Of a stretch of DNA of 64,000 nt, positions 36,210 through 45,406 are shown one piece after another. Position 1 is the stretch's first letter. Every line of letters starts with the position of its first letter. The notes beneath the pieces were generated by a model, which worked only from the letters and a program-made list of their open reading frames with translations, was not told where the DNA came from and ran no database searches. The position numbers and the translations under genes are program-made. This DNA is from JAAZAI01 sp050942875 (GTDB lineage Bacteria; Verrucomicrobiota; Kiritimatiellia; RFP12; UBA3636): assembly GCA_050942875.1 (NCBI GenBank), contig JBMNOD010000001.1, positions 49,194 through 113,193 on the forward strand, read 5' to 3'.

Positions 36210-37302
36210 TCAGCGTATCCAGATGAAGAAGACTTCCTTGTTGAGCCGGGCGTCGCGCGCCATGACGATCGACCGGCCCGGGCGGTCGCCGGCCGTGAAG
36301 ACGCCGTTCGAATCGACGGAGCCGAAATTGTGGCGGCACTCCCACAGGGGGTTCCAGCGGCTGTCGGGATTGGGCAGGGGCTTCACGTAGTCGCCGTCGT
36401 AGAAAACCCAGTCCGCCACGTCCTTCAGTTCCACGGGCTTCAGTTGGACGCTCCTCCCCGGCGCCGTCTCGACGGCGTCGACGTGGAGCGCGCGATCCTG
36501 CCCGCCGCCGACGCGGGTGACATGGACGCGACGGTTCTTCGGGTTGAACTGCACAATGCCAAAGGTCTGCTCGTAGAACGTCCCCTCCTTCTTCTCGGGC
36601 AGCTGTCCGCAGAAAGCCGAGCGGTAGCGATAGTCGAGATAGGAGGCGTCGCACGGCTCGGAGAGATGCAGCACGCCTTTGCACCAGGCCTGCGTCTCGC
36701 CATGATGGTGCCCCGTGATGTTGCAGACGATCCAGCCGCGCGCATCGGAAAAATCGCAGGAAAAGCCTTCCGTCTCGAACACCTCGCGGCTCTGGTAGGC
36801 TTCCAGCAAAAGCCGGAGGGGCCGGTACATGCGCTGCGACGTGCTGTTGCCCGCGACGTCGATCACCGGGACGTGCTGCATCACGACGATCGCATGCCCG
36901 TCCGGCACGGTGCCGCTCGACCTTGGCGACGATCCCGGCGAGATAGTCGTGGTAATACGCCGGAACATCCGGGGACTCCGCCGCAAACAGCGGAATCGAC
37001 AGGCGGATGCACTTGCCGACGAAGGGGGTCAGATCGATCGCCGTCGAAACCATCGACGTCCCCCATTCCCGGCGCTCGACCGTCAGGATGTTTTGACGCC
37101 AGGATGCGCCATCCGCTTCCGACCAGTCCCCCCCGGCGCACGGCGCCGCGACAAGGGCATTGGCACACTGCTGAAATGGCGTTTGATTCGTCGTCGTCAT
37201 GGGGGCTCCGCCAGCGCAACAGGTCAAAAGGGCAAGCGCCATCGCCGCGCATCCTGCGCGGAAATCATGCTTCAAATGTTGGCCTTTGCGACCGGTGTTC
37301 AT
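36210..37302 (-). pseudogene. Exported calcineurin-like phosphoesterase remnant, frameshifted
   Basis: A protein with a lipoprotein/Sec-like start (ALALLTCCAGG) reads in one frame to about 36916, then continues in another (GTVPDGHAIVVMQHVPVIDVAG). A one-base change in the GTCGAGCGGCACC region (about 36914-36920) would rejoin them. The second part holds HAIVVMQHVPV and NITGHHHGETQAW, the C-terminal metal-site histidines of calcineurin-like phosphoesterases, and ends VFFIWIR. The usual N-terminal DxH, GD and GNHD/E blocks are absent from the first part. So either an internal deletion or a divergent family is likely; I treat it as broken. Confidence 0.6.
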
Positions 37303-37596
37303 GATAAAAATGCTCTGATATGGCATTGAAAAGGGAGACGCCCCGGATTCAATCGCATTGATCATAGCATTTCCATTGCCGATTTAACAGTTGATATTTT
37401 ATTAGGATTTATTCATCCAAAACTCACATTGGAATTGGGGATTGGGAATCGGGCGATCGAGGCGGCCTCGCCGAATGGGGTTTCAGACAAGATTACAAGA
37501 TTGACAAGATTGCCTTGAAGAATGGAATCCTGTAAATCCTGTCGTAAAAAATGGTTTTCGGAGCCTGTCCCCAAGGTTTTCCTGGTGGAGCAAACG
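37303..37596. other. Spacer with a dispersed ACAAGATTACAAGATTGACAA word
   Basis: No gene. It contains ACAAGATTACAAGATTGACA followed by AGATTGCCTT at about 37492-37521, the same word as at 1876-1905 inside mobile element copy 1, and its inverse near 1690-1720. Confidence 0.6.
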
Positions 37597-38244
37597 TCAG
37601 AGGGGAAGCCCAAAAAGCTTCGCGTAGCCTTGGAGCACCCCTTGGAGCAGGTTGTCGACAACGTCGAATTGGAGCAACAGGAAAATCAAAATGAAGCCGA
37701 TCCTGTCGAGCCGCAAGTACGGGATCGCCAGGCGATCCGGCAGCAGCATCGCCAGAACCTTCGAGCCGTCGAGCGGAGGAATCGGAATGAGGTTGAAGGT
37801 CATCAACACGAGATTCGTGAAAACATACAAATAGAGAAAAATGACGAACACCCCGCCCCAGAACGTCTCAACGACACGGGGAACCAGATGCACCACCAGC
37901 AACAACAACCCCGTCCCGAGCAACGCCTGGAGCAAGTTCGAAAGAGGGCCGGCAAGGGCCGTCATCCAAAACGCCTGGCGCGGGTTGCGGCAACGCGCGA
38001 TGTTCACGGGAACGGGCTTCGCCCAGCCGAACACGACGCCCGCGTTGACGAGCACAAGGGCAAGCGGCAAGATGATCGTGCCGACAAGGTCGATGTGGCG
38101 GAGCGGGTTGAGCGAGAGCCTGCCGGCATCGCGCGCCGTCGTGTCGCCATGGCGCAACGCCACCCAGCCATGCGCAATCTCGTGGATCATCACGGCAAGC
38201 ATCAACGCAGCGATGGAAACAACCTTTACAAGAATCTTCTCCAT
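37597..38244 (-). CDS. Site-2-protease-family (M50) membrane metallopeptidase
   Basis: 215-residue intramembrane metalloprotease of the compact S2P group. The first helix holds the zinc motif HEIAH, and the third-helix motif is NLIPIPPLDGSKV (Asp ligand in the LDG). There are about five hydrophobic segments. A GGGAGGGG sequence right after the asnB-like stop serves as ribosome site for the ATG at 38244. It is the last gene of the exopolysaccharide operon by position, but S2P-like proteins of this size occur widely, so a direct role in polymer synthesis is not implied. Confidence 0.88.
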   Translation of the reverse strand: MEKILVKVVSIAALMLAVMIHEIAHGWVALRHGDTTARDAGRLSLNPLRHIDLVGTIILPLALVLVNAGVVFGWAKPVPVNIARCRNPRQAFWMTALAGPLSNLLQALLGTGLLLLVVHLVPRVVETFWGGVFVIFLYLYVFTNLVLMTFNLIPIPPLDGSKVLAMLLPDRLAIPYLRLDRIGFILIFLLLQFDVVDNLLQGVLQGYAKLFGLPL

Positions 38245-38259
38245 GTCCAACACCCCTCC

Positions 38260-40182
38260 CTACCGTAGCGAATCAATGAATCCACGCATGTCGTCGGCAG
38301 TTCTGCCTTCGAAACACATGCGATGCCAGATCTCGAGGTTGATCAGAATCCAGAGGCGGAAGTTGTGATCCGCCTTGCCGGAAACATGTTCGTTGACGAG
38401 GCGGTCGATCTCCTCCTGGCGGAAGATGCCAAGAGCAACAAAGCGAGACTGCTTGAACAGCGCCTGCATGAACGGGGCGAGATCCGTGCGGAGCCAGCGG
38501 GCGATCGGAAACCCGAAGCCCTGCTTCGGACGGTCGATGAGCTCACGCGGCATGTAGCGGGCGGCCACCTGGCGCAGGATGTACTTGAGCCTGCGACCCT
38601 TGAGCTTCAAGTCGCACGGCAGCGACGCGGCGAACTCCGTGACCTTGTGGTCGATCATCGGGGGACGGATCTCAATGCCATGCGCCTGACCCATCCGGTC
38701 GGAGATCGAAAGCAGATGGTCGGGCATGCGCGTCATCAGATCCGTGTAGAGCATTTTGTCGAGCAGCTCGTCGGCCGTGCCGTCGTCGAAGAACGCGAGG
38801 ATCTTGCCGACGGAATCCGCATTGGCAATGCGGTTTTGCGCCGCCTCGGTGAAGAGGGCGGCCTTGTTTTCGTCCGTGAAGCGCAGGAAGCTCATGCTGC
38901 GGGCGTAGCGCTCGCCGGCGTCGTGGAACGACATGTCGTTGAGCCATTTCAGCTTCGAGGCGATGCTCTTGTAGCCGAAGGACTCGGGGACGAGATTGAA
39001 GAGACGGCCGAAGACCTGGCGGCGGACAACGGCGGGGATGCGGGAATAGATCGCCGCAAGCCCCTGCCCGGCGAAACGGTCGTAGCCGGCGAAGTTTTCG
39101 TCGCCGCCGTCGCCGCTGAGGACGACCTTGACATCCCGAGCCGCGACTTGGGAGACGAGATAGACGCCAACGCCGAAAGGATCCGCCGGCTCGTCCATGT
39201 GGTGGATCATCTCGGGGATCTTGTGGATCACGTTGGCTTCAACGATCTCCTCGCGGGCGATCAAGTTGTATTTCGAGGAGATCATCCGCGCCCAGGGCAG
39301 CTCGTTGACGTCCTGCTCCTTGACGCCAATGGAGAACGAGTGGAACGGCTCGCCGGAGACGGTGGCCATCATCGCGGCGACGAGGCTGGAGTCGATGCCG
39401 CCGCTGAGGAAGGCGCCGACGGGGACGTCGCTGCGCAAGTGAAGCCGCACGGCCTCGAGCAGCACCTGCTCCAGCTCGTCCGTCAGCTCCTTCTCGGAGC
39501 CCTTGCGCTTGTCCTTGAACGCATCGAGCCTCCAATGGCGCCAGGTGCGGACGCTCCCGTTCTCGAAGGCGGCGCAATGGCCGGCCTGGAGCTTGATGAT
39601 GCCGTTGAAGAGGGATTTGTCGTCCGGGAGATAGCGGAGGGACATGTAGTGCCAGAGCCCCTCGAGGTCAATGTCGTCTCCGGCAATGCCGGCGGCGCGC
39701 AGCACCTTGATCTCCGAAGCGAAGGCAAGCCCCCCGCCGGCGACGGCGTAGAAGAAGGGCTTCTGGCCCATGGGGTCGCGCGCCATGAGCAAGCGGCGGC
39801 GGTCGGCATCCCAGAGCGCGAAGCCGAACATGCCGCGGAGGCGTTCGACGCAGGCGTCGCCGGACTCCTCGTAGAGGTGGAGGACGACTTCGACGCCGGC
39901 GTCCGTGGCGAACGCATGTCCACGGGCCTCGAGTTCTTTGCGGAGCTCGGGGCTGTTGTGGATCGTGCCGTTGCAGACGAGCGCCAGACGTCCGTTTTCG
40001 CTCAAAATCGGCTGGCGGACATCGCCGGGGCCACCGGGGCCCAGGCCGCATCGCGCGATGGCGATGCCTTCCGCCTCGTAAATGTCACTGCCATCCGCCC
40101 CCGCACGCGCCGTCGGCGAGCTGCTCATGCGCTCGACCCTTTGTCGCGCGTCGGATCCTGCAAAACCAGCCATTGCGCACAT
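38260..40182 (-). CDS. Glutamine-hydrolysing asparagine synthase-like amidotransferase
   Basis: 640 residues. The start MCAMAGFAG exposes Cys2, the class II glutaminase nucleophile, after Met removal; the longer frame upstream is therefore not used. Glutaminase features: NGTIHNSPELRKELEARGH and RGMFGFALWDADRRRLLMARDPMGQKPFFY. The synthetase domain has the PP-loop SGGIDSSLVAAMMA and VLSGDGGDENFAGYDRF. Homologues within exopolysaccharide gene clusters often amidate sugar carboxylates or other precursors rather than make free asparagine. It is here the fifth gene after an outer-membrane barrel, kinase, Wza-like lipoprotein and small anchor protein. Confidence 0.92.
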   Translation of the reverse strand: MCAMAGFAGSDARQRVERMSSSPTARAGADGSDIYEAEGIAIARCGLGPGGPGDVRQPILSENGRLALVCNGTIHNSPELRKELEARGHAFATDAGVEVVLHLYEESGDACVERLRGMFGFALWDADRRRLLMARDPMGQKPFFYAVAGGGLAFASEIKVLRAAGIAGDDIDLEGLWHYMSLRYLPDDKSLFNGIIKLQAGHCAAFENGSVRTWRHWRLDAFKDKRKGSEKELTDELEQVLLEAVRLHLRSDVPVGAFLSGGIDSSLVAAMMATVSGEPFHSFSIGVKEQDVNELPWARMISSKYNLIAREEIVEANVIHKIPEMIHHMDEPADPFGVGVYLVSQVAARDVKVVLSGDGGDENFAGYDRFAGQGLAAIYSRIPAVVRRQVFGRLFNLVPESFGYKSIASKLKWLNDMSFHDAGERYARSMSFLRFTDENKAALFTEAAQNRIANADSVGKILAFFDDGTADELLDKMLYTDLMTRMPDHLLSISDRMGQAHGIEIRPPMIDHKVTEFAASLPCDLKLKGRRLKYILRQVAARYMPRELIDRPKQGFGFPIARWLRTDLAPFMQALFKQSRFVALGIFRQEEIDRLVNEHVSGKADHNFRLWILINLEIWHRMCFEGRTADDMRGFIDSLR

Positions 40183-40201
40183 CGTCGCCCGTCCTTCTCG
40201 T

Positions 40202-40825
40202 TCACTTGCCAAGCTGCTTGCGGATTCGGATCAACTTCGCCCGAAGTTCGGGGTCGCGAACGAACGGAAGCTCGTCCGCCGCCGCCGCCCGATCGGCGGG
40301 ATCCCGGGAACGCAGGCACAGCCGGGCGAAAAACTCATGGTTCGCTTCGCACCAATATTCGCGGGCGAGAACCTCGGTGCGCCAGTAGTCGATCGCCTCG
40401 CGCACACGGCCTTCCTCGGCCATCACGCGTGCATGGAGCATCCGGGATTCGCCATCGTAGGGATTCAGCGCCACGGCATGCCTTGCAAAAAACCGCGCGG
40501 TGGCGAGGGCGTCCCTGAATTCCGTGGAGGATCTCGCCTCGACGGCCTCCTCCAAGGCGCAACGCGCCGCATAGGAGGAAAAATAGTAGTTGTGGGGATA
40601 AAGCCGATTCGCGGCATGGGCGTTGCGGGCGACCTCGGCGACGGACTCCGACTTTGCCACCGGGGCAGTCAACCCGCCGGCAAACCCATACTTTGTCTTC
40701 ACGTAGAGACGCTGGGCGAGCGCAGCGCGCACGGCATGAAGGGCGCCGAAGAGACCGACGACAATCAGGACGCACCCGATGACGATGCGGCACCGCCGTC
40801 GAAAGCTTCCGGAAAAAAGGAACAT
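40202..40825 (-). CDS. Membrane-anchored helical (TPR-like) protein of exopolysaccharide operon
   Basis: 207 residues: one N-terminal transmembrane helix (IVIGCVLIVVGLFGALHAV), then an Ala-rich helical domain with tetratrico-like helix pairs (NPYDGESRMLHARVMAEEGRVREAIDYW). GAGGGGG precedes the ATG at 40825. It lies between the Wza-like lipoprotein and the asparagine synthase, so it may be a periplasmic scaffold of the export complex. No named family recognised. Confidence 0.7.
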   Translation of the reverse strand: MFLFSGSFRRRCRIVIGCVLIVVGLFGALHAVRAALAQRLYVKTKYGFAGGLTAPVAKSESVAEVARNAHAANRLYPHNYYFSSYAARCALEEAVEARSSTEFRDALATARFFARHAVALNPYDGESRMLHARVMAEEGRVREAIDYWRTEVLAREYWCEANHEFFARLCLRSRDPADRAAAADELPFVRDPELRAKLIRIRKQLGK

Positions 40826-40853
40826 GGTCGAAGCCCCCTCCCTTCGAGCGGCT

Positions 40854-41498
40854 TCAGAGCCAGCTCTCCAAGACTTCAATCATGTCGCCGGGGCGCAGCA
40901 GCGGATTCTTCGCCCGGCCCCGCTTGATGCGATTCAGGTCGTGGATTTCCGTCACGCCATCGCGCACGAGCTTGACCTTGCCGCCTGCGTATTGATTGAC
41001 GTCGCCGGCGGCGACGATCGCCTGCCAAAGGGTGATGCCGTCCTTGAAGGGGAAGCTCCCCTTCCGGTTGACCGCGCCCGAGACGAAGTACTCGGGCTCG
41101 ACGCGCGGGCCGCCGATCAAGGTCACCTCGGGACTGGTGAAAAAGCCGTGTTTGACGTAGGCATCGCGAATGGCCTGCTCGGCCTCGGACGACGTCAGGC
41201 CTCCAACCCTGAATTCGCCGAGGTGGGGCAACGTGACATTGCCGTGGGAATCGACGATGTCGGCGGCCTGAATGGCGGGAATCGCGCCGGCGCGGACGGT
41301 GACCTGGACGTCGTCGTCCTGCCGCAAGAGGCGGGCGGCCGTCGTGCGCACGGGAGCGTCGTCGGGCAGCCGCGGAGCCCAGGATCCCGGCACGAGGTTC
41401 GGCGAAGGGTCGAAGAAATCAATGATGGACGTGCAGCCGCCCAGCAGAAGCGAGGCGGCAAGAAGAATCGCAAAGGCGCTGTAGGCTTGGAACTTCAT
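40854..41498 (-). CDS. Polysaccharide export outer-membrane lipoprotein, Wza/BexD-like
   Basis: 214 residues. Lipoprotein signal with lipobox LLLGGC, then a poly-export domain (DDVQVTVRAGAIPAIQAADIVDSHGNVTLPHLGEFRVGG), a short SLBB-like segment (YFVSGAVNRKGSFPFKDGITLWQAIVAAGD) and the closing LRPGDMIEVLESWL. Shorter than E. coli Wza (about 380), so only the core and one SLBB are present and there is no long C-terminal helix. Follows the tyrosine kinase by 32 nt. Forms the outer-membrane channel with the chain-length kinase. Confidence 0.9.
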   Translation of the reverse strand: MKFQAYSAFAILLAASLLLGGCTSIIDFFDPSPNLVPGSWAPRLPDDAPVRTTAARLLRQDDDVQVTVRAGAIPAIQAADIVDSHGNVTLPHLGEFRVGGLTSSEAEQAIRDAYVKHGFFTSPEVTLIGGPRVEPEYFVSGAVNRKGSFPFKDGITLWQAIVAAGDVNQYAGGKVKLVRDGVTEIHDLNRIKRGRAKNPLLRPGDMIEVLESWL

Positions 41499-41530
41499 GG
41501 CTGGACTAGGCTCAACTCCCTCCGCGCGCG

Positions 41531-43750
41531 TCATGCCTGGCCCTTGGGCTTCGAGCCGCTGCGCCACTTGGCCCTGCCGGACGAGTCGTTGGTGTAGTAG
41601 TAATAATAGTACTGGTGCTCGTAGTAGTAGGACGAGTAGTCGTGCGCGGTGTTGATGTTGTTGAGAATGACGCCGACGAGGTTTCCACCCATGCTGGTGA
41701 TCATGTCCCTGGCGCGCTTGCAGAGGGCGCGCGGGTACTTCCGATGCTGGACGACGAGGGCGACGCCGTCAGCCAGACGAATGAGCTGCGCAGTGTCGCT
41801 CACGCCGATCATCGGCGGCGCGTCGAGGATGACGCGGTCGTAACGCTTGCGAACCTCGGCAAGAATGGCCTGCATCTCGTCCGTGTCCATGAGACCATAG
41901 ACGCTGGCGTTGGAAATTCTGCCGCAGGGCAGGAAGTCCATGTTCTCCTGCGCGGTCTTCTGGATCGCCTGGTCGAGCGTCGCTTCGCCGACGATGACAT
42001 TGCTCAGGCCCGGCGTGTTCTCCGTGTTGAGGATCTTGTGCTGGAGGGGGCGGTGCAGGTCGGCATCGACGAGCAGGACCTTCTCGCCGACCTCCGCGCA
42101 GACGTGCGCGAGGTTGAAGGAGGTCATCGACTTGCCTTCGCCGGCGCTCGCGCTCGTGAACATCACCAGCTTGCCGTCGCCCAGCTTCTTGGAGGACTTC
42201 AGGTTCATGCGGAGCACCCGGTAGACCTCGGAGTGCTTCGGCCGGGCCGAGGGATCGTTGAGGGCGCGGATCTTCTGGGGAATGATGCCGACGACGTTCG
42301 TGGCAAGATACTTCTCGACGTCCTCGACGCTCTTGATCGTGGTGTCGAGATACTCCACGAAGAAGGCGAGGACGATGCCGAAGAAAATGCCGGCCACGAC
42401 GCTCAACGTGACGTTGAGAGCGAAGTTGGGGCTGATCGGGAGCGGAATCTCGGGGACTTTCGCCTCCTCGATGATCTCGACGCTGGTCGTCGGCATCTTC
42501 AGGTCGATGTCGCCGATGCCCTTGCGGTTCTCCAGCGTGATGCGGCGTTCGCGAAGCATCGTCAAATCCTTGAGCATCTTCTCGAAATCCAGCGCGACGC
42601 CGGAGGAGAGTTCACGCTCCTTGGCCGTTTCCTCGGCGAGTCTGGCGGAAATCATCTCGAACTCGCTCTGCGATTGCTCGTAGTCGATCCGCAAGCCAAG
42701 CTTGATGTCGGCGACGCGTTCATGAATCTTCGCGGCAAGCTGCCCCAGCAACGTCTTCGCCTGGATGACGTCAGGGTGCTGGGGGCCGAGGCCGGCCTGC
42801 TCGTGGGCCAAAATCTGCATTTCGAGCTTTTGCTTGTCCGAGAGCATCGGCATCAGGGAGTTGTCCCCGATGAGAATGCTCAGCGAAGCGGCCGCCTCGC
42901 CGGGGGAAAGCTCGACAATCTTTTCGTACTTCGACTTCTTGAGGCTCGCGACCATCTGGGCGTTGTTCTTGTCCGCCGTGAGCTGGACGATCTGGGCGCG
43001 AATCGAGGCGGTGCCCGTGTCGATGTCGGACAGCATCGTGATGTTGTGCTTGCTTCGCAGCGCAGCCAGCTCCTCCTCGGCCTGGGCGATCTTGTGGTCG
43101 AGCTTCTTGATCTCCTCGTCGAGCGCCTTCAGGCCGTCCTGCATCCTCTCGCTGCTCTTGTCCTGCGTCCACTTGCGGAAGACCTTGGCAATCGTATTCG
43201 CCACGTTGGCAGCGTATTTCGCCGCCTCGCCGTCCGGCTTTTCCGGCTTGTCGAACTTGACCGTGATCTCGATGAGATCGGTGTCGCGCCGGATGTTGAG
43301 GGCGGTCTTGTTCTGGACAAGTTTGACCGTTCGCTCGGAGATCGTCGCCTTCGTCTGCGTATCCTTCCACCCGTAGGCCATCCCCATTTCGTCGTCAAGG
43401 CGAATTTCGCGGACGACCTCTTCAATGACAGGCGACGACTTGATGATCTCAAACTGCGTACGCAGGAAAATCGGGTCGTAGCGGTAGTAGAACGTCTGGG
43501 AAAAGAGCGGGATGTTCGGCTGCTCGCGTTGCACCTGAATCAACGCCGTCGCGGCGTAGACGCGTGGCATCTGCCGGGTGATGACGATGCCCGTGAGAAT
43601 CATGAGCAGGGAGACGGCAATGACGATCTCCTTGCGGGCATAGAGAATCTGCCAGTAGTCGAGAAAGTGGACGGCTTCGGCCTGCGGTTGCTGGATCTGG
43701 GAAGTCGGTTCGGTGTTCATCGCCATGTTCAAAGGGGAACCGCCGGACAT
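41531..43750 (-). CDS. Polysaccharide chain-length regulator / tyrosine autokinase (Wzc-like)
   Basis: 739 residues: Wzz-type N-terminal domain between two membrane segments (about residues 40-60 and 450-470), a long coiled-coil periplasmic part (about 200-420), then a cytoplasmic BY-kinase. Walker A is TSASAGEGKSMTS, Walker A' VLLVDADLHRP, Walker B VILDAPP. The C-terminal tail is a tyrosine cluster, DYSSYYYEHQYYYYYYTND, the autophosphorylation site, with eleven tyrosines within about seventeen residues. Phosphorylation state normally gates polymer length and export. Second gene of the operon after the outer-membrane barrel. Confidence 0.93.
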   Translation of the reverse strand: MSGGSPLNMAMNTEPTSQIQQPQAEAVHFLDYWQILYARKEIVIAVSLLMILTGIVITRQMPRVYAATALIQVQREQPNIPLFSQTFYYRYDPIFLRTQFEIIKSSPVIEEVVREIRLDDEMGMAYGWKDTQTKATISERTVKLVQNKTALNIRRDTDLIEITVKFDKPEKPDGEAAKYAANVANTIAKVFRKWTQDKSSERMQDGLKALDEEIKKLDHKIAQAEEELAALRSKHNITMLSDIDTGTASIRAQIVQLTADKNNAQMVASLKKSKYEKIVELSPGEAAASLSILIGDNSLMPMLSDKQKLEMQILAHEQAGLGPQHPDVIQAKTLLGQLAAKIHERVADIKLGLRIDYEQSQSEFEMISARLAEETAKERELSSGVALDFEKMLKDLTMLRERRITLENRKGIGDIDLKMPTTSVEIIEEAKVPEIPLPISPNFALNVTLSVVAGIFFGIVLAFFVEYLDTTIKSVEDVEKYLATNVVGIIPQKIRALNDPSARPKHSEVYRVLRMNLKSSKKLGDGKLVMFTSASAGEGKSMTSFNLAHVCAEVGEKVLLVDADLHRPLQHKILNTENTPGLSNVIVGEATLDQAIQKTAQENMDFLPCGRISNASVYGLMDTDEMQAILAEVRKRYDRVILDAPPMIGVSDTAQLIRLADGVALVVQHRKYPRALCKRARDMITSMGGNLVGVILNNINTAHDYSSYYYEHQYYYYYYTNDSSGRAKWRSGSKPKGQA

Positions 43751-43818
43751 GCTGCCGGCGGGGAGGAAGGCATCGAAGGGCGTCCGCCGAAGAAGCGGAC
43801 GCCTTGATGATGTTCAGG

Positions 43819-45216
43819 CTAGAGGAAGCGATAGGTGGCGCGCAAGCCAAACGTATTCTCGGTGTAGCTCGTGTCCACGTCCGACTCGACCTCCTCGTAT
43901 GAATAGAAAGCGGAGGTGGTGAACTTGGGGGACCACTGGTAGGTGGCGCTCAAACGGAGCCAAATGCTGTCGCGATCGCCCTTGCCATCCTCGCCCGTTG
44001 CCTCCCAGAGCCTCGCGAAGTAGCGGGTGTAGTCCCGGGAATCCGGATCGATGTCCTCGAGCTCGTAGGTGCGCATGCGGTATTCAAAATCAGCCGACAA
44101 ACGCAGATCGCCCCTGCGATCGACGAGATGCGAAAGGGTGCCGTAGAACGTCGTGTTGTCCTGCGAGCTGTACGGATAGATGTCGGCGAACTCACGCCCG
44201 TACTTGACGCCAAGGCGCGCACTGGTGCGCTCGTACTTGTAGAGGATCAACTCGGCGCGCGTGTCGCCGATCGTCTCGTCGTCATCGATGCCCGAAGCCT
44301 CGTACCAGACGTATTTGTAGCCGGTGCGGGCGAAGAAGAGGATGTTGCCGTTGCCGGAGGCGTCGTATTCAAGCTGAAGACCGCTCGTCACGTATTCCAC
44401 GCCGGTGTCCACGCGCGGCGTCTCGTTGCCTTCGATGGGCTCGGGCTCGTAGCCTTCACCATTGGCGCGGTCAAATGCCGTGTACTCGACAAAGACGCCA
44501 TAGGCGATGTGGCGGGAGGCCCGTCGCATGAAATTGACGTAGAAGACATATTCCTCCTCGTCGCCAAAGGCGGCGAGCTTGTCCTCGTCATAGCGCTTGA
44601 TGCGCCACTGTCCGCCCAGATTGAGCTTGTCGTCGGCCGTAAGAGTCCGAGAGAGCTCTGCATCAAGGCGGTTTTGGTAGAAATCATCGTTGCGGGTCCG
44701 GTCAACGTCGTCGTCCAACATCGCATTGCGCGGCGAGAACTCGAAATCGTCGCCGTAGTGCCAGTCCTTCTGACCGCTGCACCAGAAGTTGTCAGAGAAC
44801 ATGAGCTTCGTCCGGGGACCTAAATAGAGGTCGGCATCCGCCCGGATGGCGTGTTCCCACTCGCTCTCGACGCTGTCGTCGCGCGGGTTGTCGGCCTTCT
44901 TGTAAGTCGGGCTGTAGCCGGCGTAGAACCGCGTCCCATCCTCCCACTCCTTGCGGAAGGAAATCGTCGGTGTGATCCAGTACTCCGTGTTGTCCGCCTT
45001 TTCAATCCGCTCTTCCACGCCGCGAACCGAAATGACCTCGTCTTCGGAAATCGCGTCGCGATTGTCCGTTCTCTTCACACCGGCCGTCAAGCTGAGGCCG
45101 TATGGAGAGACCTTGTGCTTTTCGCCACCTTCCTCGCCGCCAAATGCAATGGTTGAAAGCATAATGCCAACGAAAACCGCTGGAATCATGGATGCATGCT
45201 TGATTAATGAGCTCAT
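43819..45216 (-). CDS. Outer-membrane beta-barrel protein of the exopolysaccharide operon
   Basis: 465 residues with signal peptide (ends STIAFGG). Alternating beta-strand pattern with aromatic girdles (RFYAGYSPTYKKADNP, FYVNFMRRASRHIAYGVFVEYTAF, ARLGVKYGREFADIYPY) and a barrel-type C terminus ENTFGLRATYRFL. Rich in Asp/Glu loops. It heads the operon and resembles the putative barrel porins found beside Wza/Wzc-like genes in PVC and delta-proteobacterial clusters; it may form the final export conduit. Preceded by a good promoter and GAGGGA ribosome site. Confidence 0.8.
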   Translation of the reverse strand: MSSLIKHASMIPAVFVGIMLSTIAFGGEEGGEKHKVSPYGLSLTAGVKRTDNRDAISEDEVISVRGVEERIEKADNTEYWITPTISFRKEWEDGTRFYAGYSPTYKKADNPRDDSVESEWEHAIRADADLYLGPRTKLMFSDNFWCSGQKDWHYGDDFEFSPRNAMLDDDVDRTRNDDFYQNRLDAELSRTLTADDKLNLGGQWRIKRYDEDKLAAFGDEEEYVFYVNFMRRASRHIAYGVFVEYTAFDRANGEGYEPEPIEGNETPRVDTGVEYVTSGLQLEYDASGNGNILFFARTGYKYVWYEASGIDDDETIGDTRAELILYKYERTSARLGVKYGREFADIYPYSSQDNTTFYGTLSHLVDRRGDLRLSADFEYRMRTYELEDIDPDSRDYTRYFARLWEATGEDGKGDRDSIWLRLSATYQWSPKFTTSAFYSYEEVESDVDTSYTENTFGLRATYRFL

Positions 45217-45264
45217 GGTGATTCCCTCATGAAAAATAAAGCCAAAATGGCCCTTTGAACGTCC

Positions 45265-45294
45265 AGATTAGCCGAACAACCGTGTCAAAGTCAA
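45265..45294 (-). promoter_or_regulatory. Promoter of the exopolysaccharide operon
   Basis: On the minus strand TTGACT (45289-45294), 18-nt spacer, TAATCT (45265-45270). An overlapping alternative -35 TTGACA lies six bases downstream. The leader is about 42 nt to the ATG at 45216. Confidence 0.5.
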
Positions 45295-45406
45295 CTAGAA
45301 AAAACAAAAAATCAAGCAGAGGCGCCCTGGCCCGCCACCCGAACGCTCTGAAAGGGAGGAAAAAAGCATGACGTTGAAACCTTTCCCGACGAAATCTCAA
45401 GCCGTG

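Noticed and set aside
36210..36233. VFFIWIR ending of the broken phosphoesterase as another tail motif
   Set aside because: It lacks the G-T/A element and contains Phe/Trp; similarity to the tails is too loose.
41615..43807. 730-codon open frame opposite the Wzc-like gene
   Set aside because: It is the antisense shadow of a conserved kinase in GC-rich DNA; the composition is Arg/Leu/Val/Asp rich without any family motif.
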